A stretch of 64,000 nt of DNA from Microbacterium gallinarum (GTDB lineage: Bacteria > Actinomycetota > Actinomycetes > Actinomycetales > Microbacteriaceae). Every line of letters begins with the position of its first letter. The first letter of the stretch is position 1. Where the stretch lies: positions 826,304-890,303 of the forward strand of contig NZ_JACSPM010000001.1 of the NCBI RefSeq assembly GCF_014837165.1. The letters run 5' to 3'. The notes beneath the pieces were generated by a model. That model had not been told where the DNA came from. It saw only the letters and a program-made list of their open reading frames with translations, and searched no databases. This document shows positions 17,466-26,685 of the stretch, piece after piece. The position numbers were made by a program, and so were the translations under genes.

Positions 17466-18419
17466 TCAATAGTCGACCGGCGGCTCACCGAGCCGGAAGA
17501 GGAGATCGCGCAGCGCCGCGTACGCCTCATCGCGGTACGCCGCCAGCTCGGGAGCGCGATCGGCGGGCGTCGCAAGGAATCCCCGGCCGGTCTTCACGCC
17601 CTTCTCGCCCCGCGCCACGCGCTCCTCGAGAATGGCCGGCCCGGAGAAGCGGTCGGGATACGCGCCGTGGAGCGACTGGTAGCAGAACTGGTAGACGTCC
17701 AGCCCGGCGATGTCGGCGATGGCGAAGGGGCCGAAGAACGGCAGCCGGAATCCGAAGGTGGTGCGGGCGATGAGGTCGACGGCCTGTGCCGTGGCGACTC
17801 CCTCCTCCACGAGCCGCGCCGCCTCGCCGAAGAGCGCGTACTGGAGTCGGTTCAGCACGAAGCCGGTGACGTCGGCGATGGGCACGCCGACCTTGCCGCA
17901 CTCGTCGAGGAGAGCGACCACTTCGGTCACGGCGCCTTCGCGTGTGCCCGCATGGGGGATGACCTCCACGCCGGGCACGAACGTCGCCGGATTGCTGAAG
18001 TGCACTCCCAGGAAGCGATCCGGCGACGTGACCGCTTCGGCGAGAGTGGCGATGGAGATCGTCGAGGTGTTGCTGCCGATGAGCGCAGCGGAGGGTGCGT
18101 TCTCGCTGATGCGCCGGAGTGTCTCGTGCTTGATGCCGAGCACCTCCGGCACCGCCTCTTCCACGAAGTCCACCGCACCCACGGCCTCCTCGATCGACGG
18201 CGCCGCGGTGACGCGCCACGCGACCGTCTCGCGGGCGTCGGCGGGGAAGATCCCCCGCTCCGCGTAGTCGGCCGCCTCGCGGATGATCCGCTCGCGGTTC
18301 TCCCGTGCGAGGTCGGCGCTCACGTCCGCGATGGCCACATCCCGTCCGGCCAGGGCGAGCACTTGGGCGATCCCGCCGCCCATGTACCCGGATCCGACCA
18401 CGGCGACCTTCGCGATCAT
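17466..18419 (-). CDS. 3-hydroxyacyl-CoA-dehydrogenase-fold NAD-dependent oxidoreductase, possibly a sugar-acid 3-dehydrogenase
   Basis: 317 residues. A Rossmann domain opens with [16 protein letters not shown] (residues 6-21); the catalytic-type His is in LGVHFSNP and a helical C-terminal domain follows (about 185-290). The ATG overlaps the stop of the RpiB gene. The family includes 3-hydroxybutyryl-CoA dehydrogenase but also L-gulonate 3-dehydrogenase. Its position as last gene of a kinase/isomerase sugar operon, with no CoA enzymes nearby, makes a sugar-acid substrate more likely. That assignment is inference. Confidence 0.75.
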   Translation of the reverse strand: MIAKVAVVGSGYMGGGIAQVLALAGRDVAIADVSADLARENRERIIREAADYAERGIFPADARETVAWRVTAAPSIEEAVGAVDFVEEAVPEVLGIKHETLRRISENAPSAALIGSNTSTISIATLAEAVTSPDRFLGVHFSNPATFVPGVEVIPHAGTREGAVTEVVALLDECGKVGVPIADVTGFVLNRLQYALFGEAARLVEEGVATAQAVDLIARTTFGFRLPFFGPFAIADIAGLDVYQFCYQSLHGAYPDRFSGPAILEERVARGEKGVKTGRGFLATPADRAPELAAYRDEAYAALRDLLFRLGEPPVDY

Positions 18420-18874
18420 CGCTCGCCCTCGAGTCGATCGATCAACTCGACCTTCTCGGCGGACGCCGATGCCGGGTCGAATCGATGATCCAGCCACTCG
18501 CGCACGAGCTTCTTCGCGAGCTCCAGTCCGATCACGCGCGCTCCGAGCGTCAGGACCTGCGCGTTGTTGCTCTTGACCGACCGCTCGACGGAGTAGCTGT
18601 CATGCGCGGTCACCGCGCGGATGCCGCGCACCTTGTTGGCCGTGATGGCGACGCCGAGCCCGGTGCCGCAGACGAGGAGCGCCCGGTCGGCCTCGCCCCT
18701 CGCCACGAGTCGTGCCGCCTCGACCGCCACCCGCGGGTAGGGCGTGGCGTCCGCGCTGGTGACCCCGATGTCGATGACGTCGCTCACTCGCGGGTCTTCG
18801 GACAGCAGCTCGCGCAGCGCCTCCTTGTACTCATAGCCGGCGTCATCCGCACCGACGACGATCCTCAGGCCCAT
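18416..18874 (-). CDS. RpiB/LacAB-family sugar-phosphate isomerase, possibly D-erythrulose-4-phosphate isomerase
   Basis: 152 residues with the RpiB landmarks [12 protein letters not shown] (6-17), active-site Cys69 in LVCGTGLG and [18 protein letters not shown] (89-106). RpiB enzymes interconvert aldose and ketose phosphates. In mycobacterial and Brucella tetritol pathways an RpiB paralogue converts D-erythrulose-4-phosphate to D-erythrose-4-phosphate beside a DhaK-type kinase, as here. General ribose-5-phosphate isomerase activity is the alternative. It sits 3 bases after the kinase gene and overlaps the next gene by 4. Confidence 0.85.
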   Translation of the reverse strand: MGLRIVVGADDAGYEYKEALRELLSEDPRVSDVIDIGVTSADATPYPRVAVEAARLVARGEADRALLVCGTGLGVAITANKVRGIRAVTAHDSYSVERSVKSNNAQVLTLGARVIGLELAKKLVREWLDHRFDPASASAEKVELIDRLEGER

Positions 18875-18877
18875 CTC

Positions 18878-20623
18878 TCATTCCCCTTCCCGGCCGCCGA
18901 CGGCGTCGCGCGCGATGGCGTCGGCGATGATCCAGAACGACGTGGCTCCGGGGTCGGGATGCCCGACGCTGCGCTCGGCCAGCGGACGCGCACGCCCGAG
19001 ACGAGGCTTCATCGCGGCGGTCGCATCCGCTCCCACCCGTGCCGCGGTGGCCGCGGCGACCATGCACGCGGCGAGGTCCTCGCCCGCCTGCACGTGGGCG
19101 GCCAAGGCGTCTCGGAACGGCGCGATCGCGTCGATCATCGTCTTGTCGCCGGGCCCAGCACCCCCGACCTCTGCGACCCGGGCGCTCGCGGCGGCGACAG
19201 CGGCGACGACGTCCTCGGCCGTGAAGTGATCGGGGTTCCCGAGCGACCGCCCGAGCTCTGCGACCGCCGCCCCCCACAGTGCTCCCGACGTGCCGCCCGC
19301 CCGCTCCGACCAGGCGTCTCCGGCGCCGCCGAGCAGCTCGCGCACGCCCGCGCCCACGTCGGCCGTCTCGACCGCGTCGGCGGCGGCGTTGAGCCCACGC
19401 AGCATCCCGATGCCGTGGTCGCCGTCGCCGGCGATCGAGTCCAGCTCACCCAGGAGGTCGACCTGCGCCGCCACGGCGTCGCGCGCCACGCGTGTGAGTC
19501 TGCGCGCGATGGCGGCCGCACGGCGGGATGCGTCGGTGGCGGATGCCGCCACCTGCGGCACCGCAGCGGCCTCAGTCCCCGCGCGCGGCGTCGCAGGCGC
19601 TCGGCGTGCTGTGTGAGGAGCGGGTCCGCCGACAGCGCCCTTGCGGAACGCCGGGGAGGAAGCGGGGGCCCGCCACAGCTCCTCGAGTTCTTCATCGAGC
19701 CAGAGGACCGTCAGGGACACCCCCGCCATGTCGAGACTCGTGACGAACTCCCCGCACTCGGGCTCGACGATCTCGATGCCGTGCCCCCGCAGATGCTCGA
19801 CGACGTGGGCGAAGAGGACGAAGAGCTCCTCGTACTTGACCGACCCGAGCCCGTTGAGGATGACGGCCGCCCTGGCGCAGCCATCGGGTCGCTCTGCGAG
19901 CAGCGGCGCGGCGAGCGTCGCCGCCAGCTCGGGCGCCCGCTGGAGGGGCACGTCTCTCACCCCGGGTTCGCCGTGGATCCCGAGGCCGATCGACATCACA
20001 CCGGCCGGAACCTCGAACAGCGGGTGGTCCGCACCCGGCAGCGTGCACCCCGCGAAGGCGACGCCGTGGCTGCGCGTCCTGCTGTTGGCGTGCGCTGCGA
20101 GGCGCTCGACGTCATCGATGGAGTCACCGCGCTCCGCCGCGGCACCGGCGATGTGGAAGACGCACAGGATCCCGGCGATCCCTCGGCGCTCGTCGCGGGC
20201 CTCGGGCGGCGCGCTCGCCACGTCGTCGGTGATCAGGACGGTGCGGGCGTCGACCCCCTCGGCGCGCAGCCGGCGCTCCGCCTCGCCGAAGTGGATCACG
20301 TCGCCCGCGTAGCGGCCATAGGTGAAGAGCACCCCTCCGCCCGCGTCGGCGGACCGGGCGACGCGCAGCGCCTGCGCGGTCGATGGCGACGTGAAGATGT
20401 TCCCGCACACGGCTCCCGCTGCGAGACCGGGACCGACGAAACCCGCGAAAGCCGGGTAGTGCCCTGACCCGCCTCCGATGAGGACGGCGACCCGGCCCGG
20501 CTCGAGCGGCTGCGCGCGCACCACGCCGCCGTCGACGAGCGCCACCTCGTCGCGGTGCGCGGCGGCGAAGCCACGAAGGGCGTCCGCCACGAAGGAATCC
20601 GGGTCCGCGAAGATCCTCGTCAT
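18878..20623 (-). CDS. Fused DhaK-DhaL ATP-dependent dihydroxyacetone/erythrulose-type kinase
   Basis: 581 residues. The DhaK domain (about 1-325) has GGGSGHYPAF (50-59) and the substrate-binding histidine in GIHGEPG (His217). An Ala/Pro-rich linker (about 325-362) joins it to a DhaL domain (about 365-575) with the Mg-ATP motifs GDGDHG (399-404) and PGDKTMID (491-498). This single-chain layout is that of ATP-using dihydroxyacetone kinases, a group that includes the L- and D-erythrulose kinases of mycobacteria. Neighbouring RpiB and TIM-barrel genes favour a tetrulose. The ATG overlaps the upstream stop. Confidence 0.88.
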   Translation of the reverse strand: MTRIFADPDSFVADALRGFAAAHRDEVALVDGGVVRAQPLEPGRVAVLIGGGSGHYPAFAGFVGPGLAAGAVCGNIFTSPSTAQALRVARSADAGGGVLFTYGRYAGDVIHFGEAERRLRAEGVDARTVLITDDVASAPPEARDERRGIAGILCVFHIAGAAAERGDSIDDVERLAAHANSRTRSHGVAFAGCTLPGADHPLFEVPAGVMSIGLGIHGEPGVRDVPLQRAPELAATLAAPLLAERPDGCARAAVILNGLGSVKYEELFVLFAHVVEHLRGHGIEIVEPECGEFVTSLDMAGVSLTVLWLDEELEELWRAPASSPAFRKGAVGGPAPHTARRAPATPRAGTEAAAVPQVAASATDASRRAAAIARRLTRVARDAVAAQVDLLGELDSIAGDGDHGIGMLRGLNAAADAVETADVGAGVRELLGGAGDAWSERAGGTSGALWGAAVAELGRSLGNPDHFTAEDVVAAVAAASARVAEVGGAGPGDKTMIDAIAPFRDALAAHVQAGEDLAACMVAAATAARVGADATAAMKPRLGRARPLAERSVGHPDPGATSFWIIADAIARDAVGGREGE

Positions 20624-21591
20624 CCCTCGACCTTCCCGTGCGTCTGCCGGACGCGACTGGCGCCCGGGGCGTACTCCCGGCGCGGCAGGATGCGTCCTCG
20701 GAGGTAGTCCCGGTTGCTTGCGCTCACGCTGAGACCGTCCCCGCCGTAGTGCTCGACGCAGATGACGCCCTGGAACCCGCTGCGCACCGCGATCTTCACT
20801 GCTTCGCGGTAGTCGATCAGGCCGAGTTCGAGCGAGGTGGGGACGGTCGAGACCAGCCCGGCCGCGGCATCCTCGTCGCGCGTGTAGTTCTTGGCATGCC
20901 AGAAATTCGCGTACGGCATCGTCGCCTCGACGATCGCGCGCCAGTCCTCCACGGGTTCGTGCAGCCGGATGAGGTTGCCGACGTCCGGATTCAAGCCGAC
21001 GGCGTCGAGGCCGATGTCCTCGACGAGGCGCACCGCCGACGCCGCGGTGCCCAGGTAGGTGTGCTCGTAGAGCTCGAGCGACAGCACAAGGCCCAGCTCG
21101 GCGGCATGACGCCCCAGTTCGCGGAAGCGCGTGACCGCGAGCGACCAGGCCTCGTCGTCGGGCGGGTCGCGGTGACCCTCGACCGTCCAGAACCACAGCT
21201 GCTCCCGCTGCTCGGGCGTGAGCGCACGATGCAGGCCGACCGAGACCACCGGCACGCCGAACTCCGCCGCGAGGTCGAGGGTGCGATGCGCGTACGCCAG
21301 GTTCTCGGCCCCGTACCGCTCGTCGATGATGCTGCGCCGGATCGCGGAGAGCGACGCCGCGACGAGGCCGGTGGAGCGGAGACAGTCCTGGAGGTCTCTC
21401 GCCTGCTGCGGAGTGAGCTCGCCGTAGCGCACCCACGAATCGGTGAGATCCACCTCGCTGAACCCGGCGTCGGAGACCTCGAGAAGGTCCGCCCGCCAGC
21501 GCTCGACCGGCGACCCGGACGCATTCGCGGGGTGGGCATCGCCCTGTGACAGCAGGGCGGCCGCGATGGGCCAGTCGTCGGCAGTCAGCAT
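20620..21591 (-). CDS. Xylose-isomerase-like TIM-barrel protein (sugar isomerase/epimerase or 3-oxo-sugar-acid decarboxylase)
   Basis: 323 residues of the AP-endonuclease-2/xylose-isomerase-like barrel. Likely metal ligands lie in SLELYEHT, GLNPDVGN, FWHAKNYTRD and VCVEHYGGD, the usual Glu, Asp, His and Glu positions. GAGGA precedes the ATG. It is first in the operon TIM barrel-DhaKL-RpiB-dehydrogenase. Members isomerise or epimerise ketoses, and one branch decarboxylates 3-oxo-isoapionate to L-erythrulose, which would supply the kinase here. The exact reaction cannot be read from sequence. Confidence 0.78.
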   Translation of the reverse strand: MLTADDWPIAAALLSQGDAHPANASGSPVERWRADLLEVSDAGFSEVDLTDSWVRYGELTPQQARDLQDCLRSTGLVAASLSAIRRSIIDERYGAENLAYAHRTLDLAAEFGVPVVSVGLHRALTPEQREQLWFWTVEGHRDPPDDEAWSLAVTRFRELGRHAAELGLVLSLELYEHTYLGTAASAVRLVEDIGLDAVGLNPDVGNLIRLHEPVEDWRAIVEATMPYANFWHAKNYTRDEDAAAGLVSTVPTSLELGLIDYREAVKIAVRSGFQGVICVEHYGGDGLSVSASNRDYLRGRILPRREYAPGASRVRQTHGKVEG

Positions 21592-21633
21592 CGTCGGTCC
21601 TCGGTGACTCGCACATCGGCACGATACACTAAC

Positions 21634-21649
21634 TTTACAACGTTGCATT
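21634..21649. promoter_or_regulatory. LacI-type operator before the TIM-barrel operon
   Basis: TTTACAACGTTGCATT shares the core TACAACGTTG with the sites at 17361-17389 and resembles those at 7967-8242. It lies 43 bases before the ATG of the TIM-barrel gene and 100 bases before the divergent LacI gene. Confidence 0.6.
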
Positions 21650-21749
21650 GCGTGAGGGCGCGCTGACTCGGCCGAGCCCTTCCGTTGCGTGGACGGTTCT
21701 GCGAGCGCAGTAGAGTGCAGTCATCGAAGTGGAAAGACGGGGGCATTCG

Positions 21750-22787
21750 ATGGGACCGACGATGCATGATGTCGCCCGTGTGGCCGGCGTCTCGATCAAG
21801 ACGGTGTCCAACGTCATCAACGACTACCCGCACGTGCGTCCGGGTACGCGCGACCGGGTCAACGACGCGATCCGTCAGCTCGCCTATCGGCCGAATCTCT
21901 CGGCTCGTGGCCTCCGGTCAGGGCGTACCGGGGTCATCGGGCTCGCCGTGCCGTCCCTTCGCGAGAACTACTTCGCCGAGCTCGCCGACGAGGTGATCCG
22001 CGCAGCCGAGAAGCGCGGACTGGGCGTCATGGTCGAGCAGACCAGCGGCGACCGCGATGCCGAGCTGCGCGCCGTGACAGGCAACCGGCCCCGCTTCCTG
22101 GACGGCATGCTCTTCAGCCCCGTCAGCCTCGGTCAGGATGACGCGGACGCGCTCGACGTCGACGGACCACTGGTCCTGCTCGGAGAGCGCATCTTCGGCG
22201 GCCCGACCGACCACGTCACGATGCACAACACCGCCTCGGCCCAGGCAGCCGTCGAGCACCTCCTCGGCATCGGCCGGCGACGTATCGCCCTGGTCGGCGC
22301 CGACCTCGAGCACGGTGATGAGACGAGCTCGGCGAGTCTGCGACTGGAGGGCTACAAGCGCGCGCTGGATCAGGCCGGCATCGCGCTCGACCGGGCGCTG
22401 GTCCGCCCCACGTCGATGCAGCGATGGAGTCGCGCAGGGGGCGCCGAGGCGGTCCACCTCATGGTGAGGGAGGGGGTCCAGTTCGACGCGGTGTTCGCCC
22501 TCAACGACACGCTGGGGCTCGGCGTGCTGCGCGCCCTTCGCGAAGAGGGCGTTCGCGTGCCGGACGACGTCGCGGTCATCGGCTTCGACAACATCGACGA
22601 GAGCAGATACTCCGTCCCGTCGATGTCGACGGTCGACACCGGTCGCGCCGAGATCGCCGCGATCGCGGTCGATCGACTGGTCCAGCGGATCAACGAGAAG
22701 GGCGAGCGGCGCCCGCCTGAGACGATCAAGCCGGAGTTCCACATCGTCGCGCGAGAGTCGACGGGCTTTCCCGGCACCGAAGCCTGA
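21750..22787 (+). CDS. LacI-family regulator of the sugar region
   Basis: 345 residues from the ATG at 21750, with a GGGGG stretch about 6 bases before it; an in-frame GTG at 21729 is possible but lacks a ribosome site. The helix-turn-helix (MHDVARVAGVSIKTVSNVIN, residues 5-24) precedes an effector-binding domain (about 60-340, with VFALNDTLGLGVL and VIGFDNIDES). A TAGAGT box at 21711-21716 may be its -10. It is divergent from the TIM-barrel operon, with an operator between them, and most simply represses that operon. Confidence 0.92.
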   Translation: MGPTMHDVARVAGVSIKTVSNVINDYPHVRPGTRDRVNDAIRQLAYRPNLSARGLRSGRTGVIGLAVPSLRENYFAELADEVIRAAEKRGLGVMVEQTSGDRDAELRAVTGNRPRFLDGMLFSPVSLGQDDADALDVDGPLVLLGERIFGGPTDHVTMHNTASAQAAVEHLLGIGRRRIALVGADLEHGDETSSASLRLEGYKRALDQAGIALDRALVRPTSMQRWSRAGGAEAVHLMVREGVQFDAVFALNDTLGLGVLRALREEGVRVPDDVAVIGFDNIDESRYSVPSMSTVDTGRAEIAAIAVDRLVQRINEKGERRPPETIKPEFHIVARESTGFPGTEA

Positions 22788-22854
22788 CCACTCCCGCCAC
22801 GACCCGTGACGGATCGGGCAGAGCGGATGCTGCGCGTCTGAGCGCCCGCCCGGA

Positions 22855-25800
22855 TCAGATCACGTCCTCCGACCACGGATCGGGGTTGCCGAACCGGTGC
22901 GCGGTGATCGTGATCGACTGCTCGTGCAGGAACGGCAGCAGCTCGAGCCGTCCGGCCGTCGTCACCTCGTTGTCGTAGACCGCGAGATCGGGGTCTCCTC
23001 CGATCGCGACGGCGAGCGCGCGGTGCAGCGCGCCGACCGACTCGCCGGGTCCGATGAGCCGCACACGCGGCGGTCGGGCAGCGGATGCCTCGCCCGCGAC
23101 CGCCGCCGTCAGATCCGGAGTCGGGGCGGCCATGCGCTGCAGCCACTGCTCGTCGGTCTCGACGAACACCGCGACGTCGAGGTCGCTGAGCGCGCGGCGC
23201 ACGGCGCCGGGCAGGCCGACCGGCGCGCTGAGCGTGAGGGCAGACCCTGCCCGGATGCCCGCGATGGCGACGCGCAGCACCGACTGCCACGATGCGTCTG
23301 CGGTGGCGCGCAGCGCGACCTCGGAGATCGGTCGGTAGCGGAACAGGTTGCGCTCGATGCCGAGGGCCGAGACGTCCTTCACCTGGCCGAACTCGCGGTC
23401 CCACGCGATCGCGTCAGACAGCGCGGCGCGGCGCAGCCACTCGAACGCGTCGTAGTCGAGTGACGGCTGGGCGGCCTCGATCACGGACGTGATGCGCGAG
23501 TCGAGTCCGCGCAGGTGCAGCGTCGTCGACGCGGCACCGCCCGACGTGGCTCGCCACGAGCCGAGCCCGACGAGGTAGTTCGGTCCTCCGGCTTTCGTGC
23601 CGGCTCCGACCGATGAGCGCTTCCAGCCGCCGAAGGGCTGGCGCTGGACGATCGCGCCGGTGATGCCCCGGTTGACGTACAGGTTGCCGGCCTCGACGCG
23701 GTCGAGCCACAGTGCGAGGTCGTCGGGGTTCTGCGTGTACAGACCCGCAGTGAGTCCGTAGGCGACGGCGTTCTGCAGCTCGATCGCGTGGGCGAGGGAG
23801 CTGGCGTGCATCACACCGAGCACAGGACCGAAGAACTCCTCGTGGTGGAAGCGCGAGCCCGGCATCACGCCGGTGCGGATGCCCGGCGTCCACATGCGGC
23901 CCGCGAAATCGGGTCCGGCGTCGACCGGCTTCGGCTCGACGAGCCACTGCTCGCCCTCGTCGAGGGTCGTGAGCGCCCACTCGAGCTTGCCGCGCGGCGG
24001 CTCGACGACGGGCCCGACCTCCGACAGCGGGTCGGTGGGCGAGCCGACGCGCAGCGACTGCGCAGCGTCGACGAGCTGGCGGGCGAACCGCTTTGAGTGC
24101 CCGACGGGGCCGACGAGGATCGCGAGCGACGCCGCCGAGCACTTCTGACCGGCGTGGCCGAAGGCGCTCTTGACGAGATCGGATGCCGCGAGATCGAGGT
24201 CGGCCGACGGCATCACGATCATCGCGTTCTTGCCGCTGGTCTCGGCGAGCAGCGGCAGGTCGGGGCGCCACGAGCGGAACAGCGCGGCGGTCTCGAACGA
24301 GCCGGTGAGGATCACCCGGTCGACCGCGGGATGCGAGACGAGCGCCTGCCCGAGCCCGCCCTCGTCGATGTCGACGAGGGCCAGCACGTCGCGCGGCACG
24401 CCGGCCTCCCACAGCGCCTCGGCCACGACGGCCGCGCACCGGCGCGCCTGCGGAGCGGGCTTGAACACGACGCCGGATCCCGCGGCGAGCGCGGCGAGCA
24501 CGCCGCCCGCGGGGATTGCGACCGGGAAGTTCCACGGCGGGGTGACGACGGTCAGCTTCGCGGGCTCGAACACCGCGCCGCTGACCCGGTCGAGCTCGCG
24601 GGCGGTGGCGGCGTAGTAGTTCGCGAAGTCCACGGCCTCGCTGACCTCGACGTCGGCCTCGGCGAAGATCTTGCCGGTCTCGGACGCGGCGACCTCGATG
24701 AGCTCGCCGCGTCGCTCCTCGAGCGCGCGACCGGCGGCGGCGAGCACCGCGGAACGCTCGGCCGCGGGCGTCGCGCCCCATCGGGCCGCGGCATCCGTCA
24801 CCGTCTTCACGACGGCTTCCAGAGCGTCGGCGTCGTCGATGCGGGCAGCGGCGATCGTCTCGTCACCGGCACGCGAGGTGTGGATGCGGCGCAGGATGCC
24901 TCGGGCCCACGCACGGTTGGCGGGGAGCGCCGGGTCGGTGTCGGGGGCGTTGCGGAAGCCCGGTGCGCCCAGCGCGCGGTCGCTGGCCTCGCGGGGCGCG
25001 AAGACGGCGGTCTCGACGAACGCCTCGCCGGCGAACAGCTGCTCCTCGACGGACGGCGCGACGGGCGCAGTGTCGCCGGGGTCCCCCGCCGCGGAGCGCG
25101 CGATGCCGATCACGGCCTCGGTGAGACCGTCTCCCTCGCCGATCGCCCCGGTGCCCCGCAGTCGCGCGCGGGTGACGGGGGCCCCGGCGGGCTCGGTCGT
25201 GCGGTCCTGCGTGCGATTCGGACCGACGCCGAGGGTCGGGTCGGCGGCGCGCTCGAGCGACGCGAGGAAGCGGTCGCGCTCCCGCTCGAACATCGCGGGC
25301 ACGTCGGCGAGCTCGAACGCGGCGGAGAGGAAGTTGTCGCTCGACGCGTTCTCCTCGAGCCGGCGCACGAGGTAGCTGATGGCGACGTCGAACTCGTCCG
25401 GACGCACGACCGGCACGTAGAGCAGCACGTGGCCCACTTCGCGGGCCACAGCGGCGACCTGCCCCTGGGCCATGCCGAGGAGCATCTCGAACTCCATCTG
25501 GTCGCGCACGCCGGTCTCGCCCGCGAGCAGCCAGGCGTAGGCGATGTCGAACAGGTTGTGGCCGGCGACCCCCACCCGCACCGCGGCGGCGTTGTCGGGC
25601 CGCAGCGCGAAGTCGAGGCAGCGCACGTAGTTGGCGTCGGAGTCGACTTTGGCGTCATAGGTGGCGAGCGACCAGCCGTGCATCACGGCATCCACCCGCT
25701 CCATGGCGAGGTTGGCGCCCTTGACGAGCCGCACCTTGATGCGCGCGCCCCCGGCCGCCGCGCGCTGCTGCGCCCACGCGGTGAGCTGCTGCAGCGCCGG

Positions 25801-26604
25801 CAGGGCATCGGGCAGGTATGCCTGCAGCACGATGCCGGCTTCGAGACCCCGCAGCCGCGGGTCTTCGAGGATCTTCGTGAAGACCGCGATCGTCAGGTCG
25901 AGGTCGCGGTACTCCTCCATGTCGAGGTTGATGAAGGTGCCGTCGGACGCTGCCGTCAGGTAGAGCGGCATCAGGCGGTCGACCACCTTGGCGACGACCT
26001 CGTCGAACGCCCACATCGAGATGTGGCTGGCGATCGCCGAGACCTTCACCGACACGTAGTCGACGTCGTCGCGGCGGATGAGCTCGTGGATGCCGTCCAG
26101 GCGGCGCAGCGCCTCCTGCTCGCCGAGCACCGCCTCGCCGAGCAGGTTGAGGTTCAGTCGGGCGCCCGACTCGCGGATGCCGGCGATGGCGGGGCCGAGC
26201 TTCTCGGGTCGCGCGTCGACCACGAGATGTCCGACCATCTCGCGCAGCACGCGCCGCGCGATCGGCACCACGGGCGAGGGCAGCACCGGAGCGACGGCGC
26301 CGCCGACACGCACCGCGCCCCGGAGGTACCAGGGCAGGAAGCCGGGCACGAGCGGGGCGACGCGACTGAGATTGGATGCCGCAGCCGTGAGGCTCTCGGG
26401 CCGCATGACGCCGTCGACGAAGCCGATCGTGAACGGCAGCCCGTTGGGGTCTTTCAGGACGCCGGCGAGTCGCTCGGCGGCGGGGTCCACATCGACCTCG
26501 GCGCTCTCGGTGATCCACCGCTGCGCCAGCACCACGGCACGCTCGGCGAGGTCGTCGCCGGGAGCCGTCAGGTCGGTGTCCCCCTGATAAGGGTCGGTCA
26601 CCAT
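22855..26604 (-). CDS. putA: Bifunctional proline dehydrogenase / glutamate-5-semialdehyde dehydrogenase
   Basis: 1249 residues. The FAD-dependent proline dehydrogenase barrel fills about 80-430 (LGEAVLGEQEA, VKVSAIASH, IKVRLVKGANLAMER). An NAD-dependent aldehyde dehydrogenase domain occupies about 560-1030, with the active-site Glu in LLAETSGKNA and Cys822 in GQKCSAAS; about 200 further residues end the protein. No DNA-binding domain is present, so it is an enzyme only. It oxidises proline to glutamate and can also take glutamate semialdehyde made by RocD. The ATG is leaderless: TAGGCT (26617-26612) ends 7 bases before it. Confidence 0.95.
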   Translation of the reverse strand: MVTDPYQGDTDLTAPGDDLAERAVVLAQRWITESAEVDVDPAAERLAGVLKDPNGLPFTIGFVDGVMRPESLTAAASNLSRVAPLVPGFLPWYLRGAVRVGGAVAPVLPSPVVPIARRVLREMVGHLVVDARPEKLGPAIAGIRESGARLNLNLLGEAVLGEQEALRRLDGIHELIRRDDVDYVSVKVSAIASHISMWAFDEVVAKVVDRLMPLYLTAASDGTFINLDMEEYRDLDLTIAVFTKILEDPRLRGLEAGIVLQAYLPDALPALQQLTAWAQQRAAAGGARIKVRLVKGANLAMERVDAVMHGWSLATYDAKVDSDANYVRCLDFALRPDNAAAVRVGVAGHNLFDIAYAWLLAGETGVRDQMEFEMLLGMAQGQVAAVAREVGHVLLYVPVVRPDEFDVAISYLVRRLEENASSDNFLSAAFELADVPAMFERERDRFLASLERAADPTLGVGPNRTQDRTTEPAGAPVTRARLRGTGAIGEGDGLTEAVIGIARSAAGDPGDTAPVAPSVEEQLFAGEAFVETAVFAPREASDRALGAPGFRNAPDTDPALPANRAWARGILRRIHTSRAGDETIAAARIDDADALEAVVKTVTDAAARWGATPAAERSAVLAAAGRALEERRGELIEVAASETGKIFAEADVEVSEAVDFANYYAATARELDRVSGAVFEPAKLTVVTPPWNFPVAIPAGGVLAALAAGSGVVFKPAPQARRCAAVVAEALWEAGVPRDVLALVDIDEGGLGQALVSHPAVDRVILTGSFETAALFRSWRPDLPLLAETSGKNAMIVMPSADLDLAASDLVKSAFGHAGQKCSAASLAILVGPVGHSKRFARQLVDAAQSLRVGSPTDPLSEVGPVVEPPRGKLEWALTTLDEGEQWLVEPKPVDAGPDFAGRMWTPGIRTGVMPGSRFHHEEFFGPVLGVMHASSLAHAIELQNAVAYGLTAGLYTQNPDDLALWLDRVEAGNLYVNRGITGAIVQRQPFGGWKRSSVGAGTKAGGPNYLVGLGSWRATSGGAASTTLHLRGLDSRITSVIEAAQPSLDYDAFEWLRRAALSDAIAWDREFGQVKDVSALGIERNLFRYRPISEVALRATADASWQSVLRVAIAGIRAGSALTLSAPVGLPGAVRRALSDLDVAVFVETDEQWLQRMAAPTPDLTAAVAGEASAARPPRVRLIGPGESVGALHRALAVAIGGDPDLAVYDNEVTTAGRLELLPFLHEQSITITAHRFGNPDPWSEDVI

Positions 26605-26611
26605 GCCGTCA

Positions 26612-26617
26612 AGCCTA
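26612..26617 (-). promoter_or_regulatory. -10 box for leaderless putA transcript
   Basis: TAGGCT on the minus strand ends 7 bases before the putA ATG, so the message would begin at or next to the start codon. No ribosome site is visible. Confidence 0.55.
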
Positions 26618-26679
26618 GAGCCGCCCGCCCGGCGTGCTCACCCTGCCTGTGCACGGGTGTCTCGCCGGGCAGACGGCTC
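26618..26679 (-). terminator. Stem-loop between the coiled-coil gene and putA
   Basis: Outer arms GAGCCG/CGGCTC and inner arms GCCCGGCG/CGCCGGGC (26627-26634 with 26663-26670) enclose a loop that has its own CACCC/GGGTG pairing. It is a plausible terminator for the gene at 26686-27417, just upstream of the putA promoter. Confidence 0.5.
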
Positions 26680-26685
26680 CGGTCC

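Noticed and set aside
17466..18419. Beta-oxidation 3-hydroxybutyryl-CoA dehydrogenase
   Set aside because: No CoA-dependent partner genes nearby; operon partners are sugar kinase and isomerases. Fold assignment kept, role changed.
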